Source of the DNA: an uncultured Eubacteriales bacterium
Lineage (GTDB): Bacteria > Bacillota > Clostridia > Peptostreptococcales > Anaerovoracaceae
Reading direction: 5' to 3'
DNA: 7,570 nucleotides
NCBI GenBank assembly: GCA_902803185.1
Contig: CADCOV010000266.1
Coordinates: forward strand, 1 to 7,570
The notes under the pieces are model-generated. The model saw only the letters and a list, made by a program, of their open reading frames with translations, was not told the origin of the DNA and did no database searches. The first letter of the stretch is position 1. Each line of letters starts with the position of its first letter. The translations under genes and the position numbers were made by a program. Below are positions 1-6,813 of the stretch, in pieces.

Positions 1-1484
1 TACTCCGTCATCATATCGATGATCATCTTGTCGACCACCAGCTCGTATTTGTTCTCCGGCAGATGGCCGCAGAGGAGATCCTCCTCGCTGACCTTGTCCT
101 TGTCGGAGAGGGAGCCGGAGATGACGTTCACCATCCCTGCAGATTGGATGTAGTCGTCCAGCGGGATAGCGAAGTGGACGATCGCCGGGCCCGGGATCGC
201 GTAGTCCAGCCCCTCCATCGAGGAGAGTTCCTTCAGCTTGCCCTCGGTCAGCTGGCCCACCTTGACCGTCACGTAGTCCTTGTCCATGGTGGTGAACTTG
301 TCGTCGGTGATGTGGAGGACGCCGGCCACGTTGCTGGCGGCGTAGACCACGAACATGGAAGCCAGGATGAAGCCCACCAGCAGGATCTTTTTGATCACGG
401 AGTAGCGGCGGATCTTGCGGAAGCCGCCGAGGATGGAATTGCCCACGCCGTAGATGCGGCGGTAGCGCGGCGCCTTCGGCACGCCCCTGGTGGAAGCGCC
501 CTCCCGGGCCTCCGCGTTGGCGTAGAAGTCCTGGTAGTTGAACTCGTACTTCTCGTAGACGTCCTTGGAGAGGCCCTCGTAGTGGCCGTCCACCATCTCC
601 AGGCCCTCCGCGCCCATGTCAAGGGTGTCGCCGGTGTCGATGTAGATGTTGCCGCCCCGGACGACGATGCGGATCCCCGCCGGCAGCTCCTTCCGGTCGC
701 TGTACAGCTGGATATCAAAGCCTTCCCTGGACAGGTCCTCGTGGACCGGCATGTCCTTCAGGTAGATCTTGGTGTCCAGGCGGTAGTCCAGGTTGCCCTC
801 GTGCTCGTTTGCCCGGTCGGATACCACCCGGCCGTCCACGATCTCCACGATCCGGTCCGCGTAGAACTCGGCGATGTCCCGCTCGTGGGTGACCAGGATC
901 ACCAGCTTCTCCTTGGAGACCGCTTTGATGATGTTCATGACCTCGATGGTGTTGGCGCTGTCCAGGTTGCCCGTCGGCTCGTCCGCGATGATGATGGACG
1001 GGTTCTTGACGATGGCCCTGGCGATGCCCACCCTCTGGCGCTCGCCGCCGGAGAGCATCTTGGCCGGCCGGTTCCGGTAGCGGTCGATGCCCACCCTCTT
1101 CAGGATGTACATGACCCTCCGCTCGATGGCGGCTTTGTTGGTGAACCCGGTCATGCGGAGCGGCAGCGCCACGTTCTCGAACACCGTCGCGTCCTCGATC
1201 AGGTTGTAGTTCTGGAAGATATAGCCGATCCGGGCGTTGCGCATCACGTCACGCCGGCCGCTGGTGCGGCGGGTCAGCCGTTCTCCGTCGATATAGATAT
1301 CGCCGCTGTCCACCTTGTCCAGGCCGCCGATGGCGTTCAGCAAAGTGGTCTTGCCGCATCCGGAGTTGCCCAGGAAGGTCACAAGGCCGGTATCCCCCAG
1401 CTCGATGCTGGTGTTGTCGATGGCCCTGATCTCGTTGGACTTGTGGCGGTTGAATGATTTTTTGACGTTGGTCAGTCTGATCAT
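1..1484 (-). CDS. ABC transporter, fused ATP-binding/FtsX-type permease (3' end cut off by window)
   Basis: The reading frame starts with ATG at 1484 (protein begins MIRLTNVKKSF) and stays open to the left edge, giving 494 visible codons. Residues 1-225 are a complete ABC ATPase of the LolD/MacB class: Walker A GNSGCGKT at 39-46, Q-loop Gln91, signature LSGGERQR at 144-151, Walker B IIIADEP ending at 170, H-loop His200. Residues of about 232-335 form an acidic, tyrosine-rich insert that I do not recognise. One membrane helix follows at about 367-387, preceded by a basic stretch, then the start of an extracytoplasmic domain containing a GHLPE motif near 473-477, as in MacB-like permeases. The remaining helices should lie beyond the window. 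The start is supported by GGAGGAGG overlapping the last codons of the upstream gene, 4 bases away, so the two are cotranscribed and probably translationally coupled. Family known: ATP-driven mechanotransmission or export. The substrate cannot be told from sequence. Confidence 0.93.
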   Translation of the reverse strand, partial: MIRLTNVKKSFNRHKSNEIRAIDNTSIELGDTGLVTFLGNSGCGKTTLLNAIGGLDKVDSGDIYIDGERLTRRTSGRRDVMRNARIGYIFQNYNLIEDATVFENVALPLRMTGFTNKAAIERRVMYILKRVGIDRYRNRPAKMLSGGERQRVGIARAIVKNPSIIIADEPTGNLDSANTIEVMNIIKAVSKEKLVILVTHERDIAEFYADRIVEIVDGRVVSDRANEHEGNLDYRLDTKIYLKDMPVHEDLSREGFDIQLYSDRKELPAGIRIVVRGGNIYIDTGDTLDMGAEGLEMVDGHYEGLSKDVYEKYEFNYQDFYANAEAREGASTRGVPKAPRYRRIYGVGNSILGGFRKIRRYSVIKKILLVGFILASMFVVYAASNVAGVLHITDDKFTTMDKDYVTVKVGQLTEGKLKELSSMEGLDYAIPGPAIVHFAIPLDDYIQSAGMVNVISGSLSDKDKVSEEDLLCGHLPENKYELVVDKMIIDMMTE

Positions 1485-1488
1485 CTTC

Positions 1489-3939
1489 TCACACCTCCTC
1501 CTTATACGCGTTCATGGCCGTCTTCCTGAACATCTGCTTGGAATACCGCCTTGCCAGCAGCAGGGTCAGCACCAGCACGATGCCGTACAGGATCAGGAAG
1601 TCGCGCTTTTCGATGAAGAGGGTCAGCTGGGTCAGGAACGGGAACCGGGTGATGGTGCCGTCCATGACCTTGTACACGAACCCCGCCACCACCGCGAAGG
1701 CGATGTGGAAGATCACCAGGAGCTCCACCAGCAGCAGGGAAGAGCAGCTCCCCTGGGTGCCGCCCAGCATGCGGACGGTGGAGAAGTAGATGTTCTGGGA
1801 TTTGAAGATCAGCTTGATGATGAAGTAGCTGATGAAGAACAGCACCAGCAGCAGGCCGAACAGCACCGCGGTGCGGCCCGCGTTCAGCAGGGCCCGCATC
1901 TCCTGGTCCTCGTTGTTGCAGGCCTCCCGGACGTTCAGCACGTCGAAGCCCTCCGCCTCCAGAGCGGCCTGGGTCTCGTGGATGTAGTGCGGTTCCTTCA
2001 CCATGACCGTAGCCTGGTGGTTCTCGGTCTTATAGAACTTGCGGACGTCCTTCTCGTTCATGTAGATGCCCTGGGTCATCTCGTTGAAGGTCTTGTCCAG
2101 GAGATAGTTGGAGTTATACGCGTTGTAGACCGCCGCGATGTCGAAGGTAGCCGTCACGCTGCCGTACGGATTGGTGGCGGTGATGTCGATGGTCCGTCCG
2201 TAGGTGTTGCTGTACGGGAAGGCCGCCGCCACCGTCTCCGGGACGATGACCTCGCCCTCCTCCACGTACGGGGAGACCACGAGCGGTACGCCCTCCTGGC
2301 CGCCCTGCATGGCGCTCTCATAGGCCGTCACCTCGAAGGTCACGGCGCGCTCCAGCATGATGCTCTGAAGCTCCGCCATCAGGCCGTCGTTCCCCAGCAG
2401 ATACCCGCTGGTCCACATCCCGCCGGTCCGGATGCTGGCGTTCTCCTCCTCCGTCAAATAGCCGTAGCCGACGATGCGGAGCCGGTGCTCCATGCCCTCG
2501 GTCCCCATGCCGCCGTCGTTCGTGTAGTAGACGTAGAGCTCCAGATCCTCGTCCATGCAGAGCTGCACCTGGTTCTCCATATAGTATCCCTCGTCCAGCA
2601 GGACGAAGGCTTCGTTCGACTTCTCCGGCAGCCTGCCCCGGACCACCCGGTCCGAAAGGTCTCCGAACCGGTCCAGCTCCGCCGCCGATACGTCCATGTA
2701 GACCTCGTTCACCACTTCGCCGGTGCTGTCGTTCCAAAGGGTGTTCCTGTCCACGTCCATCAGGTCGAAGATGCCGTCCAGCATGACGTCGTTGCGGTAG
2801 ACCGTGTCCACGTTCTCTGCGGCCGCCATCTTCTCGTAATCCGCCTCCGTCAGCGCGCCGCCGTCAGCTCTCTTCAGCACCAGGCGCCGGGCGTCCAGGT
2901 TGTTCCAATACTGGCTCCAGACGTTATCCGAGCTGGCCTGGTTCATGTTCTGGAAGGTGGAATAGGCGCCGAAGGTGCCGCTGCAGAGGAACAGGAATAC
3001 GAACAGCAAAAGCAGCAGCTTGGCCGGCAGGCTGAAGGTGTTCCGGAAGCCGAGCCGCAGGGTGTTCCCCAAAGAGAGCCGGTCGTGCCTGGCTTCCCGG
3101 AAGCGCTCCGCGCCTGTGTTTGCAGGGGCTTTCGCCGTCTCTGCCGCCGGGGCATCGCCTATCTGCGATGGGCGTTCCGGCGCCTCTGCAGCCTCTGCCG
3201 GCGCCTCGGCAGCGCCTTCCGCAGCAGCCGGCTGCTTCTCCGGGACAGCCTCCCGGATGCGCTTGTCCTCCGCCACCCTGCCGTCGTGCATGGTGATCCG
3301 CCGGGTCACGTACGGCTCCACCTGCTCGTAGTTGTGGGTGACGATGATGATCAGCTTGTCCTTCGCCAGACTGGCCAGGAGGGCGATGATGTCCGCCGCC
3401 GAAGCCACGTCAAGATTGCCCGTCGGCTCGTCGGCCACGATGATCGGGGTCTCCTTGGCCAGGGCACGGGCGATGGCGACCCTCTGTTTCTGGCCGCCGG
3501 AAAGCTTGCTCGTCTTCGTGCTGCGGTACTTCGAAAGGCCGACGCGGTCGATGATCTCGTTCACCCGCGCCTTCACTTCCCGGCGCTTGTAGCCGCTCAG
3601 CAAAAGCACCAGCTCCACGTTCTGGTAGACGGTATAGTTGTTGATCAGGTTGAAGGTCTGGAAGATGTTGCCGATGTAGCGCTTGCGGTAGGCCTCCATG
3701 TCCTCGCCGCTGTAGCCGCTGGTCGGCTGATCAAAGATGGTCATCTCGCCTTCCTCGTAGGAATCCAGGCCGGAGATGACGTTCAGCAGCGTCGACTTGC
3801 CGCTGCCGCTCTCGCCGGTGATGGCGACGAACTCACCGAGACCGAACTCCAGGCTGACTTTGCTGAAGCCCGCGGTGACGACGCCGTTGGCGGAGTAAAA
3901 CTTAGACACCTTCTCAAGTTTGAGCATAGGTCTGTCCAT
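1489..3939 (-). CDS. ABC transporter, fused ATP-binding/FtsX-type permease (816 aa)
   Basis: This is a complete fusion protein. The ATPase domain spans about 1-225: Walker [10 protein letters not shown] at 42-50, Q-loop Gln94, signature LSGGQ at 146-150, Walker B ending in Asp170-Glu171, H-loop His202. An Ala/Pro/Glu-rich linker covers 232-276. Helix 1 is at about 306-327, an extracytoplasmic domain of about 350 residues follows (with GRLPE at 435-439), then helices at about 690-712, 735-757 and 780-797 and a basic C-tail. This four-helix layout with the large loop after helix 1 is that of MacB/FtsX permeases (known). The frame extends upstream to a GTG at 3960, but that stretch contains the AGGAGGA ribosome binding site (3949-3955) and lies almost on the predicted transcript start, so ATG 3939 is preferred. 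The next gene starts 4 bases after the stop. I infer that the two fusions pair as a heterodimer; no regulator or third subunit is visible. Confidence 0.95.
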   Translation of the reverse strand: MDRPMLKLEKVSKFYSANGVVTAGFSKVSLEFGLGEFVAITGESGSGKSTLLNVISGLDSYEEGEMTIFDQPTSGYSGEDMEAYRKRYIGNIFQTFNLINNYTVYQNVELVLLLSGYKRREVKARVNEIIDRVGLSKYRSTKTSKLSGGQKQRVAIARALAKETPIIVADEPTGNLDVASAADIIALLASLAKDKLIIIVTHNYEQVEPYVTRRITMHDGRVAEDKRIREAVPEKQPAAAEGAAEAPAEAAEAPERPSQIGDAPAAETAKAPANTGAERFREARHDRLSLGNTLRLGFRNTFSLPAKLLLLLFVFLFLCSGTFGAYSTFQNMNQASSDNVWSQYWNNLDARRLVLKRADGGALTEADYEKMAAAENVDTVYRNDVMLDGIFDLMDVDRNTLWNDSTGEVVNEVYMDVSAAELDRFGDLSDRVVRGRLPEKSNEAFVLLDEGYYMENQVQLCMDEDLELYVYYTNDGGMGTEGMEHRLRIVGYGYLTEEENASIRTGGMWTSGYLLGNDGLMAELQSIMLERAVTFEVTAYESAMQGGQEGVPLVVSPYVEEGEVIVPETVAAAFPYSNTYGRTIDITATNPYGSVTATFDIAAVYNAYNSNYLLDKTFNEMTQGIYMNEKDVRKFYKTENHQATVMVKEPHYIHETQAALEAEGFDVLNVREACNNEDQEMRALLNAGRTAVLFGLLLVLFFISYFIIKLIFKSQNIYFSTVRMLGGTQGSCSSLLLVELLVIFHIAFAVVAGFVYKVMDGTITRFPFLTQLTLFIEKRDFLILYGIVLVLTLLLARRYSKQMFRKTAMNAYKEEV

Positions 3940-3948
3940 GAAAAAAAG

Positions 3949-3955
3949 TCCTCCT
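3949..3955 (-). promoter_or_regulatory. Ribosome binding site deciding the ABC fusion start
   Basis: On the minus strand the sequence AGGAGGA lies 9 bases before the ATG at 3939. It falls inside the longer open frame that begins at GTG 3960, so using that GTG would leave the Shine-Dalgarno sequence inside the coding region and no room for another one. Confidence 0.8.
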
Positions 3956-3972
3956 CTCACATATCCATGCTT

Positions 3973-3981
3973 ATTGTAGCA
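3973..3981 (-). promoter_or_regulatory. Extended -10 promoter for the ABC operon
   Basis: The minus strand reads TGCTACAAT, a TGn-extended -10 with five of six matches to TATAAT. The best hexamer 17 bases upstream, TTCCTT, is a poor -35, as is common when TGn is present. Transcription would begin near 3966, leaving a leader of about 27 bases with the AGGAGGA site before ATG 3939. Predicted from sequence only. Confidence 0.6.
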
Positions 3982-3984
3982 TCC

Positions 3985-4016
3985 CCCGCCGGAGAAAGGA
4001 ACCCTTCCCCGGCGGG
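3985..4016. repeat. GC-rich stem-loop between the chrA and ABC operons
   Basis: CCCGCCGG (3985-3992) is perfectly complementary to CCGGCGGG (4009-4016), and the bases between them extend the stem with only one mismatch, leaving a tiny loop. It lies 54 bases after the stop of the second ChrA gene and just upstream of the ABC-operon promoter. It could end chrA transcription, but neither strand has a real T-run after the stem (plus strand TTTA, minus strand GGATGC), so an intrinsic terminator is unproven. Confidence 0.5.
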
Positions 4017-4070
4017 TTTAAGAATACGTGCGGAAAACCTTAATGGAATCGTAAGAATTGGTTTTGTGCC

Positions 4071-4631
4071 TCAGAAGGAGAAAAGGACGCCCACCACTGC
4101 GGAGGCGGCGATGAAGACCACCGGATGGAGCTTCTTCGTCGGCTTGACCCAGCGGGTCAGCACCAGCAGGACCGCCGCCAGGAGGACCGCCTTCCAGCTC
4201 AGCGCGCCGACGGCAAGGGTCCCCTCCAGGAAGAAGGTGATCTTCGCCACCAGGAGCCCCGCCGCGATGATCAGGCCCACGGAGGCCGGTCGGATGCCGT
4301 AGAAGGCGCCGTCGACGTAGCGGTTGTTCCGGAACTTCGCCAGCATCGCCATCACGATGAGCACCAGCGCGATGCCCGGCAGGATGACGCCTAAAGTCGC
4401 CGCGAGAGACCCCAGCGGGCCGCCCACGGTGAAGCCCACATAGGTCGCCATGTTGATGCCAATCGGTCCCGGGGTGGACTCGGACACCGCCAGCATGTCC
4501 GCGATCTGGGCGTGGGTGAACCAGCCCGTCCGGTCGGACATGTCGTAGAGGAACGGCAGGGTCGCCATGCCGCCGCCCACGCTGAAGGCGCCGATCTTGA
4601 GGAATTCAAAGAAGAGCCGCAGGATCGTCAT
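4071..4631 (-). CDS. Chromate transporter family (CHR domain), short subunit B, 186 aa
   Basis: This single-domain CHR protein (ChrA family) is an integral membrane protein. It has the family's N-terminal glycine signature SVGGGMATLP at 17-26 and the conserved STPGPIGIN at 52-60, followed by hydrophobic segments at about 72-102, 118-142 and 146-164 and a last one near 170-186. At about 190 residues it is half the length of the two-domain ChrA of Proteobacteria. Its start overlaps the stop of the upstream ChrA gene as ATGA, with GGAGG repeats just before it, which indicates coupled translation and matched amounts. Short CHR proteins are known to occur as adjacent pairs in Firmicutes (for example ywrA/ywrB of Bacillus subtilis), and the pair is inferred to form one functional antiporter. 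Known members export chromate, but many are untested, and no chromate regulator such as ChrB is visible here. Confidence 0.93.
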   Translation of the reverse strand: MTILRLFFEFLKIGAFSVGGGMATLPFLYDMSDRTGWFTHAQIADMLAVSESTPGPIGINMATYVGFTVGGPLGSLAATLGVILPGIALVLIVMAMLAKFRNNRYVDGAFYGIRPASVGLIIAAGLLVAKITFFLEGTLAVGALSWKAVLLAAVLLVLTRWVKPTKKLHPVVFIAASAVVGVLFSF

Positions 4632-5230
4632 CGCGCCTCACCTCCCTCCGCCCCGGCAGCGAGGTGCTTCTTCAGGATGAAGACGTAGACCAGGATCCCC
4701 AGCAAAGCCGCCAGCACGACGAACAGCACCGGGCTCAGGTCCAGGAAGAGGGAGCCTGCGGCCACCGCCAGCAGCAAAGCCACGCAGAAGGCGTCCTTGA
4801 CGGAGCTCTTCCAGAGCTTGACCACCGAGTTGAAGATCAGGACGCAGACGCAGACCCGGATCCCGGCGAAGGCGTGCTGCACCGCCGGCACCTCGGCGAA
4901 GCCGCTGAGCAGCATGGCGATGATCAGGATGATGATGAGGGACGGCGTGACCGCCCCCAGGGCACTGACCAGCGCGCCCAAAGGCCCCCTGAGCTTGCGG
5001 CCCATGAAGGACAGGGTGTTCACCATGAGGATCCCCGGCAGGCACTGGGCCAGGGCGTAATAGTCCAGGACCTCCTCCTCGGAGACCCAGCCCTTCTTCT
5101 CCACGACCTCCCGCTGGAGGATCGGCAGCATCGCGTAGCCTCCCCCGAAGGTGAGGGCGCCGACCCTGGCGGAGGCCAGGTACATCTCCAGCCAGCCCGG
5201 CTGTTTTCGGTTATCCGTTCTGTCGCTCAT
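4628..5230 (-). CDS. Chromate transporter family (CHR domain), short subunit A, 200 aa
   Basis: First gene of the two-gene operon, starting with ATG at 5230 after GAAAGGAA (8 bases of spacing). A hydrophilic N-terminus of about 12 residues leads into the CHR domain. The signature FGGGYAMLP is at 28-36, EVVEKKGW follows, and the second conserved motif reads QCLPGILMVN at 62-71, with PGI where the partner protein and most of the family have PGP. Long hydrophobic stretches at about 83-119, 125-141, 147-168 and 172-190 fit a multi-helix membrane protein, and the C-tail is short and charged. The 3' end overlaps the next ChrA gene by 4 bases. Although the two proteins share fold and motifs they are clearly diverged, as expected for the two halves of a heteromeric transporter with opposite topologies (known idea for this family). 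The substrate, chromate or another oxyanion, is not settled by sequence. Confidence 0.93.
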   Translation of the reverse strand: MSDRTDNRKQPGWLEMYLASARVGALTFGGGYAMLPILQREVVEKKGWVSEEEVLDYYALAQCLPGILMVNTLSFMGRKLRGPLGALVSALGAVTPSLIIILIIAMLLSGFAEVPAVQHAFAGIRVCVCVLIFNSVVKLWKSSVKDAFCVALLLAVAAGSLFLDLSPVLFVVLAALLGILVYVFILKKHLAAGAEGGEAR

Positions 5231-5263
5231 CGAACGCGTTCCTTTCTGTCATAAACTGTTACT

Positions 5264-5272
5264 ATCATACCA
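5264..5272 (-). promoter_or_regulatory. Extended -10 promoter for the ChrA-pair operon
   Basis: The minus strand reads TGGTATGAT, a TGn-extended -10 with five of six consensus bases. No convincing -35 lies 16-18 bases upstream. Transcription would begin near 5257, giving a leader of about 27 bases before ATG 5230 with the GAAAGGAA ribosome binding site. Confidence 0.55.
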
Positions 5273-5295
5273 GTGTCCGCCCCTTCCCGCCATAG

Positions 5296-5310
5296 GAAAG
5301 TGAAACTTTC
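5296..5310. promoter_or_regulatory. Palindrome, possible operator between divergent promoters
   Basis: GAAAGT and ACTTTC form a perfect 6-bp inverted repeat around GAA. It lies between the minus-strand -10 (5264-5272) and the plus-strand -35 (5317-5322), 6 bases from the latter. The placement would let one bound dimer affect both promoters. It is a candidate only: the palindrome is short and I do not recognise the motif. Confidence 0.35.
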
Positions 5311-5316
5311 TCCGCA

Positions 5317-5345
5317 TTGCGCCGCCTCCCGGATTCTGCTATATT
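5317..5345 (+). promoter_or_regulatory. Promoter for iadA
   Basis: A -35 of TTGCGC (5317-5322), a 17-base spacer and a -10 of TATATT (5340-5345) preceded by TGC, making an extended -10. The transcript would start near 5352, about 26 bases before the ATG. The -35 is only half consensus, the -10 is five of six. Confidence 0.65.
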
Positions 5346-5377
5346 GAAGACAGAACCGAGAAAGGGAGGGACAGACT

Positions 5378-6565
5378 ATGAGCCAGATCACTTTGATCAG
5401 GAATGCCGATCTCTACGCGCCGGAGCACCTGGGCACCCGGGACATCCTGCTGGCCGGCGGAAAGATCGTGAAGATCGCGGAGGCCATCGACCTGCCGGAG
5501 GTCCTGGAGGCGGAGGTCATCGACGCCGCGGGTCTCAGGGTCCTGCCGGGCTTCATCGACAGCCACGTCCACGTGCTGGGCGGCGGCGGCGAGGGCGGCT
5601 TTGCCTACCGGACGCCGGAGGGGACTTTGTCCGGCTTCACCCGCTACGGCATCACCACCGTCGTGGGCTGCCTGGGCACCGACGGCATCGCCAGGACCAT
5701 GACGAACCTGGTGGCCAAGACCAAGGGCCTCAGGGCCCAGGGCATGAGCGCCTACTGCTACACCGGCAGCTACCGGATCCCGGTCCGCACGCTGACCGGC
5801 GACATCACCGAGGACATCATGATGATCGAGGAGTGCATCGGCACCGGCGAGGTGGCGATCTCCGACCACCGTTCCTCCCAGCCGACCTTCGAGGAGTTCG
5901 CCAGGCTCTGCGCCGACACCAGGCTGGGCGGCATCCTCTCCGGCAAGGCGGGCATCATCAACGTCCACCTGGGGGACAGCCCGCGGTGCATGGACCTGAT
6001 CCAGCGGGTCATCGACGAGACGGAAGTCCCGGCCACCCAGTTCCTGCCGACCCACGTGAACCGCAACGAGATGCTGTTCCAAAAGGCCATCGAGTACGCC
6101 AAGTGGGGCGGCGCCGTGGACTTCACCGGCAACGAGGACATCGACTACTGGGAGACCATCTGCGACGAGGTCCGGGTCTGCAAGGGCATCCGCCGCATGC
6201 TGGACGCCGGCGTCAGCAGCGACCTCTTCACCATCAGCAGCGACGGCCAGGGGAGCCTGCCGGTCTTCACGCCGGACGGGGTCTTCCAGGGCATGGGCGT
6301 CGGCCGCTCCAGCTGCCTGCTGAAGGAGGTCCGGGAGTGCGTGGAGAAGGAGGACATCCCTCTCGAGATCGCGGTCAAAGCCATCACCGCCAATCCGGCT
6401 TCGGTCCTCAAGCTCACGGGCAAGGGCCGGGTGGCCGAGGGGATGGACGCGGACCTCACCATGCTGGACGGGGACTGGAACGTGGACACCGTCATCGCCA
6501 TGGGCCGCACCATGGTCCGGGGCGGAGAGATCCTGGTGAAGGGCGAGTTCGAGGATCTGGCGTAA
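5378..6565 (+). CDS. iadA: Isoaspartyl dipeptidase (beta-aspartyl peptidase, M38), 395 aa
   Basis: Cytoplasmic amidohydrolase that cleaves beta-aspartyl (isoaspartyl) dipeptides released from damaged proteins. It aligns from memory along its whole length with E. coli IadA (390 residues). Metal and substrate residues visible: His63 and His65 (DSHVH), Glu72 in the GGGGEGG loop, Tyr132, Arg165 in ISDHRSS, His197, His226 and Arg229 in PTHVNRN, Asp289 in SSDGQGS and Ser293. A small segment near 250-270 is longer than in E. coli. The residue matching the carboxylated Lys162 of E. coli is Glu158 here, so the two metals would be bridged by a glutamate, as known in some other amidohydrolases. No signal peptide or membrane segment is seen. 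The ATG at 5378 follows GGGAGGG with 7 bases of spacing. The gene is divergent from the ChrA pair and appears monocistronic: the next gene has its own promoter. Dihydroorotase or dihydropyrimidinase are less likely given the family-specific motifs. Confidence 0.96.
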   Translation: MSQITLIRNADLYAPEHLGTRDILLAGGKIVKIAEAIDLPEVLEAEVIDAAGLRVLPGFIDSHVHVLGGGGEGGFAYRTPEGTLSGFTRYGITTVVGCLGTDGIARTMTNLVAKTKGLRAQGMSAYCYTGSYRIPVRTLTGDITEDIMMIEECIGTGEVAISDHRSSQPTFEEFARLCADTRLGGILSGKAGIINVHLGDSPRCMDLIQRVIDETEVPATQFLPTHVNRNEMLFQKAIEYAKWGGAVDFTGNEDIDYWETICDEVRVCKGIRRMLDAGVSSDLFTISSDGQGSLPVFTPDGVFQGMGVGRSSCLLKEVRECVEKEDIPLEIAVKAITANPASVLKLTGKGRVAEGMDADLTMLDGDWNVDTVIAMGRTMVRGGEILVKGEFEDLA

Positions 6566-6606
6566 AGGAGCGGCGGCGGGCTTTCCGCCAGGGCACGTTC
6601 CTGCTA

Positions 6607-6732
6607 TGCTGCAGATCTGAAGCATAAACGCACATTAAGCATCATATCTGACACAGGTAATGCATCAAATCTGAAGCATAATCTGTGTCATTTTTGATGC
6701 ATCAACCAAAGATATGCATCAGATATGACGCA
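6607..6732. repeat. Symmetric array of five 18-bp imperfect palindromes
   Basis: Five copies of TGCNTCA-N4-TGANGCA occur at 6607-6624, 6638-6655, 6661-6678, 6684-6701 and 6715-6732. Start-to-start steps are 31, 23, 23 and 31. Copies 1, 3 and 5 end in GCATAA. Copy 2, and copy 4 read on the minus strand, end instead in TGACACAG. The spacers are mostly A/T rich (GATC, TATC, AATC, TTTT, GATA). The stretch is visibly richer in A and T than the genes on either side. It lies 41 bases after iadA and ends 43 bases before the purB -35. The palindromic form fits binding sites for a dimeric regulator; structured RNA or a small mobile repeat are alternatives. I do not recognise the motif. Confidence 0.8.
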
Positions 6733-6775
6733 TAACAGAATTGCTCCCGCGGCGGTCTTTTTCTTGCCGCATCTG

Positions 6776-6804
6776 TTGAATCGACTGGGGCATGATGCTA
6801 TAAT
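6776..6804 (+). promoter_or_regulatory. Promoter for purB
   Basis: TTGAAT (6776-6781), a 17-base spacer and a perfect TATAAT (6799-6804) preceded by TGC. This is the best promoter in the window: four of six at -35, six of six at -10, plus the extended -10. The transcript would start near 6811, about 44 bases before the ATG at 6855. Confidence 0.85.
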
Positions 6805-6813
6805 CACTGTGTA

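Noticed and set aside
63..1457. A 464-codon plus-strand open frame
   Set aside because: It is codon-for-codon the complement of the left ABC fusion, so its openness follows from that gene's codon use, and it has no ribosome binding site or recognisable domain.
3940..3960. N-terminal extension of the ABC fusion to GTG 3960
   Set aside because: The extension contains the AGGAGGA ribosome binding site and would leave only about 6 bases of leader after the predicted promoter.
1315..4302. A 995-codon open frame on the plus strand across the ABC genes
   Set aside because: It is antisense to two proteins with complete ABC motifs. Its translation is low-complexity (His, Val, Asp, Leu, Gln rich), as expected from GC-rich codon bias on the opposite strand, and no family motif is seen.
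6575..6589. Small hairpin GGCGG-GCTTT-CCGCC just after iadA as a terminator
   Set aside because: The stem is only 5 bp and is followed by AGGGCACG without a T-run, so an intrinsic terminator is not supported.
5339..6625. A 428-codon minus-strand open frame opposite iadA
   Set aside because: IadA is unmistakable on the plus strand. The opposite translation shows only the biased composition of an antisense shadow.
6607..6732. The palindrome array read as a CRISPR
   Set aside because: Repeats are imperfect, the gaps are only 5 to 13 bases, orientation alternates, and no cas genes are present.
6747..6766. GC-rich stretch followed by a T-rich run (GGTCTTTTTC) as a terminator before purB
   Set aside because: No stable stem directly precedes the T-run; the only pairing (GCGGC with GCCGC) places the T-run inside the loop.
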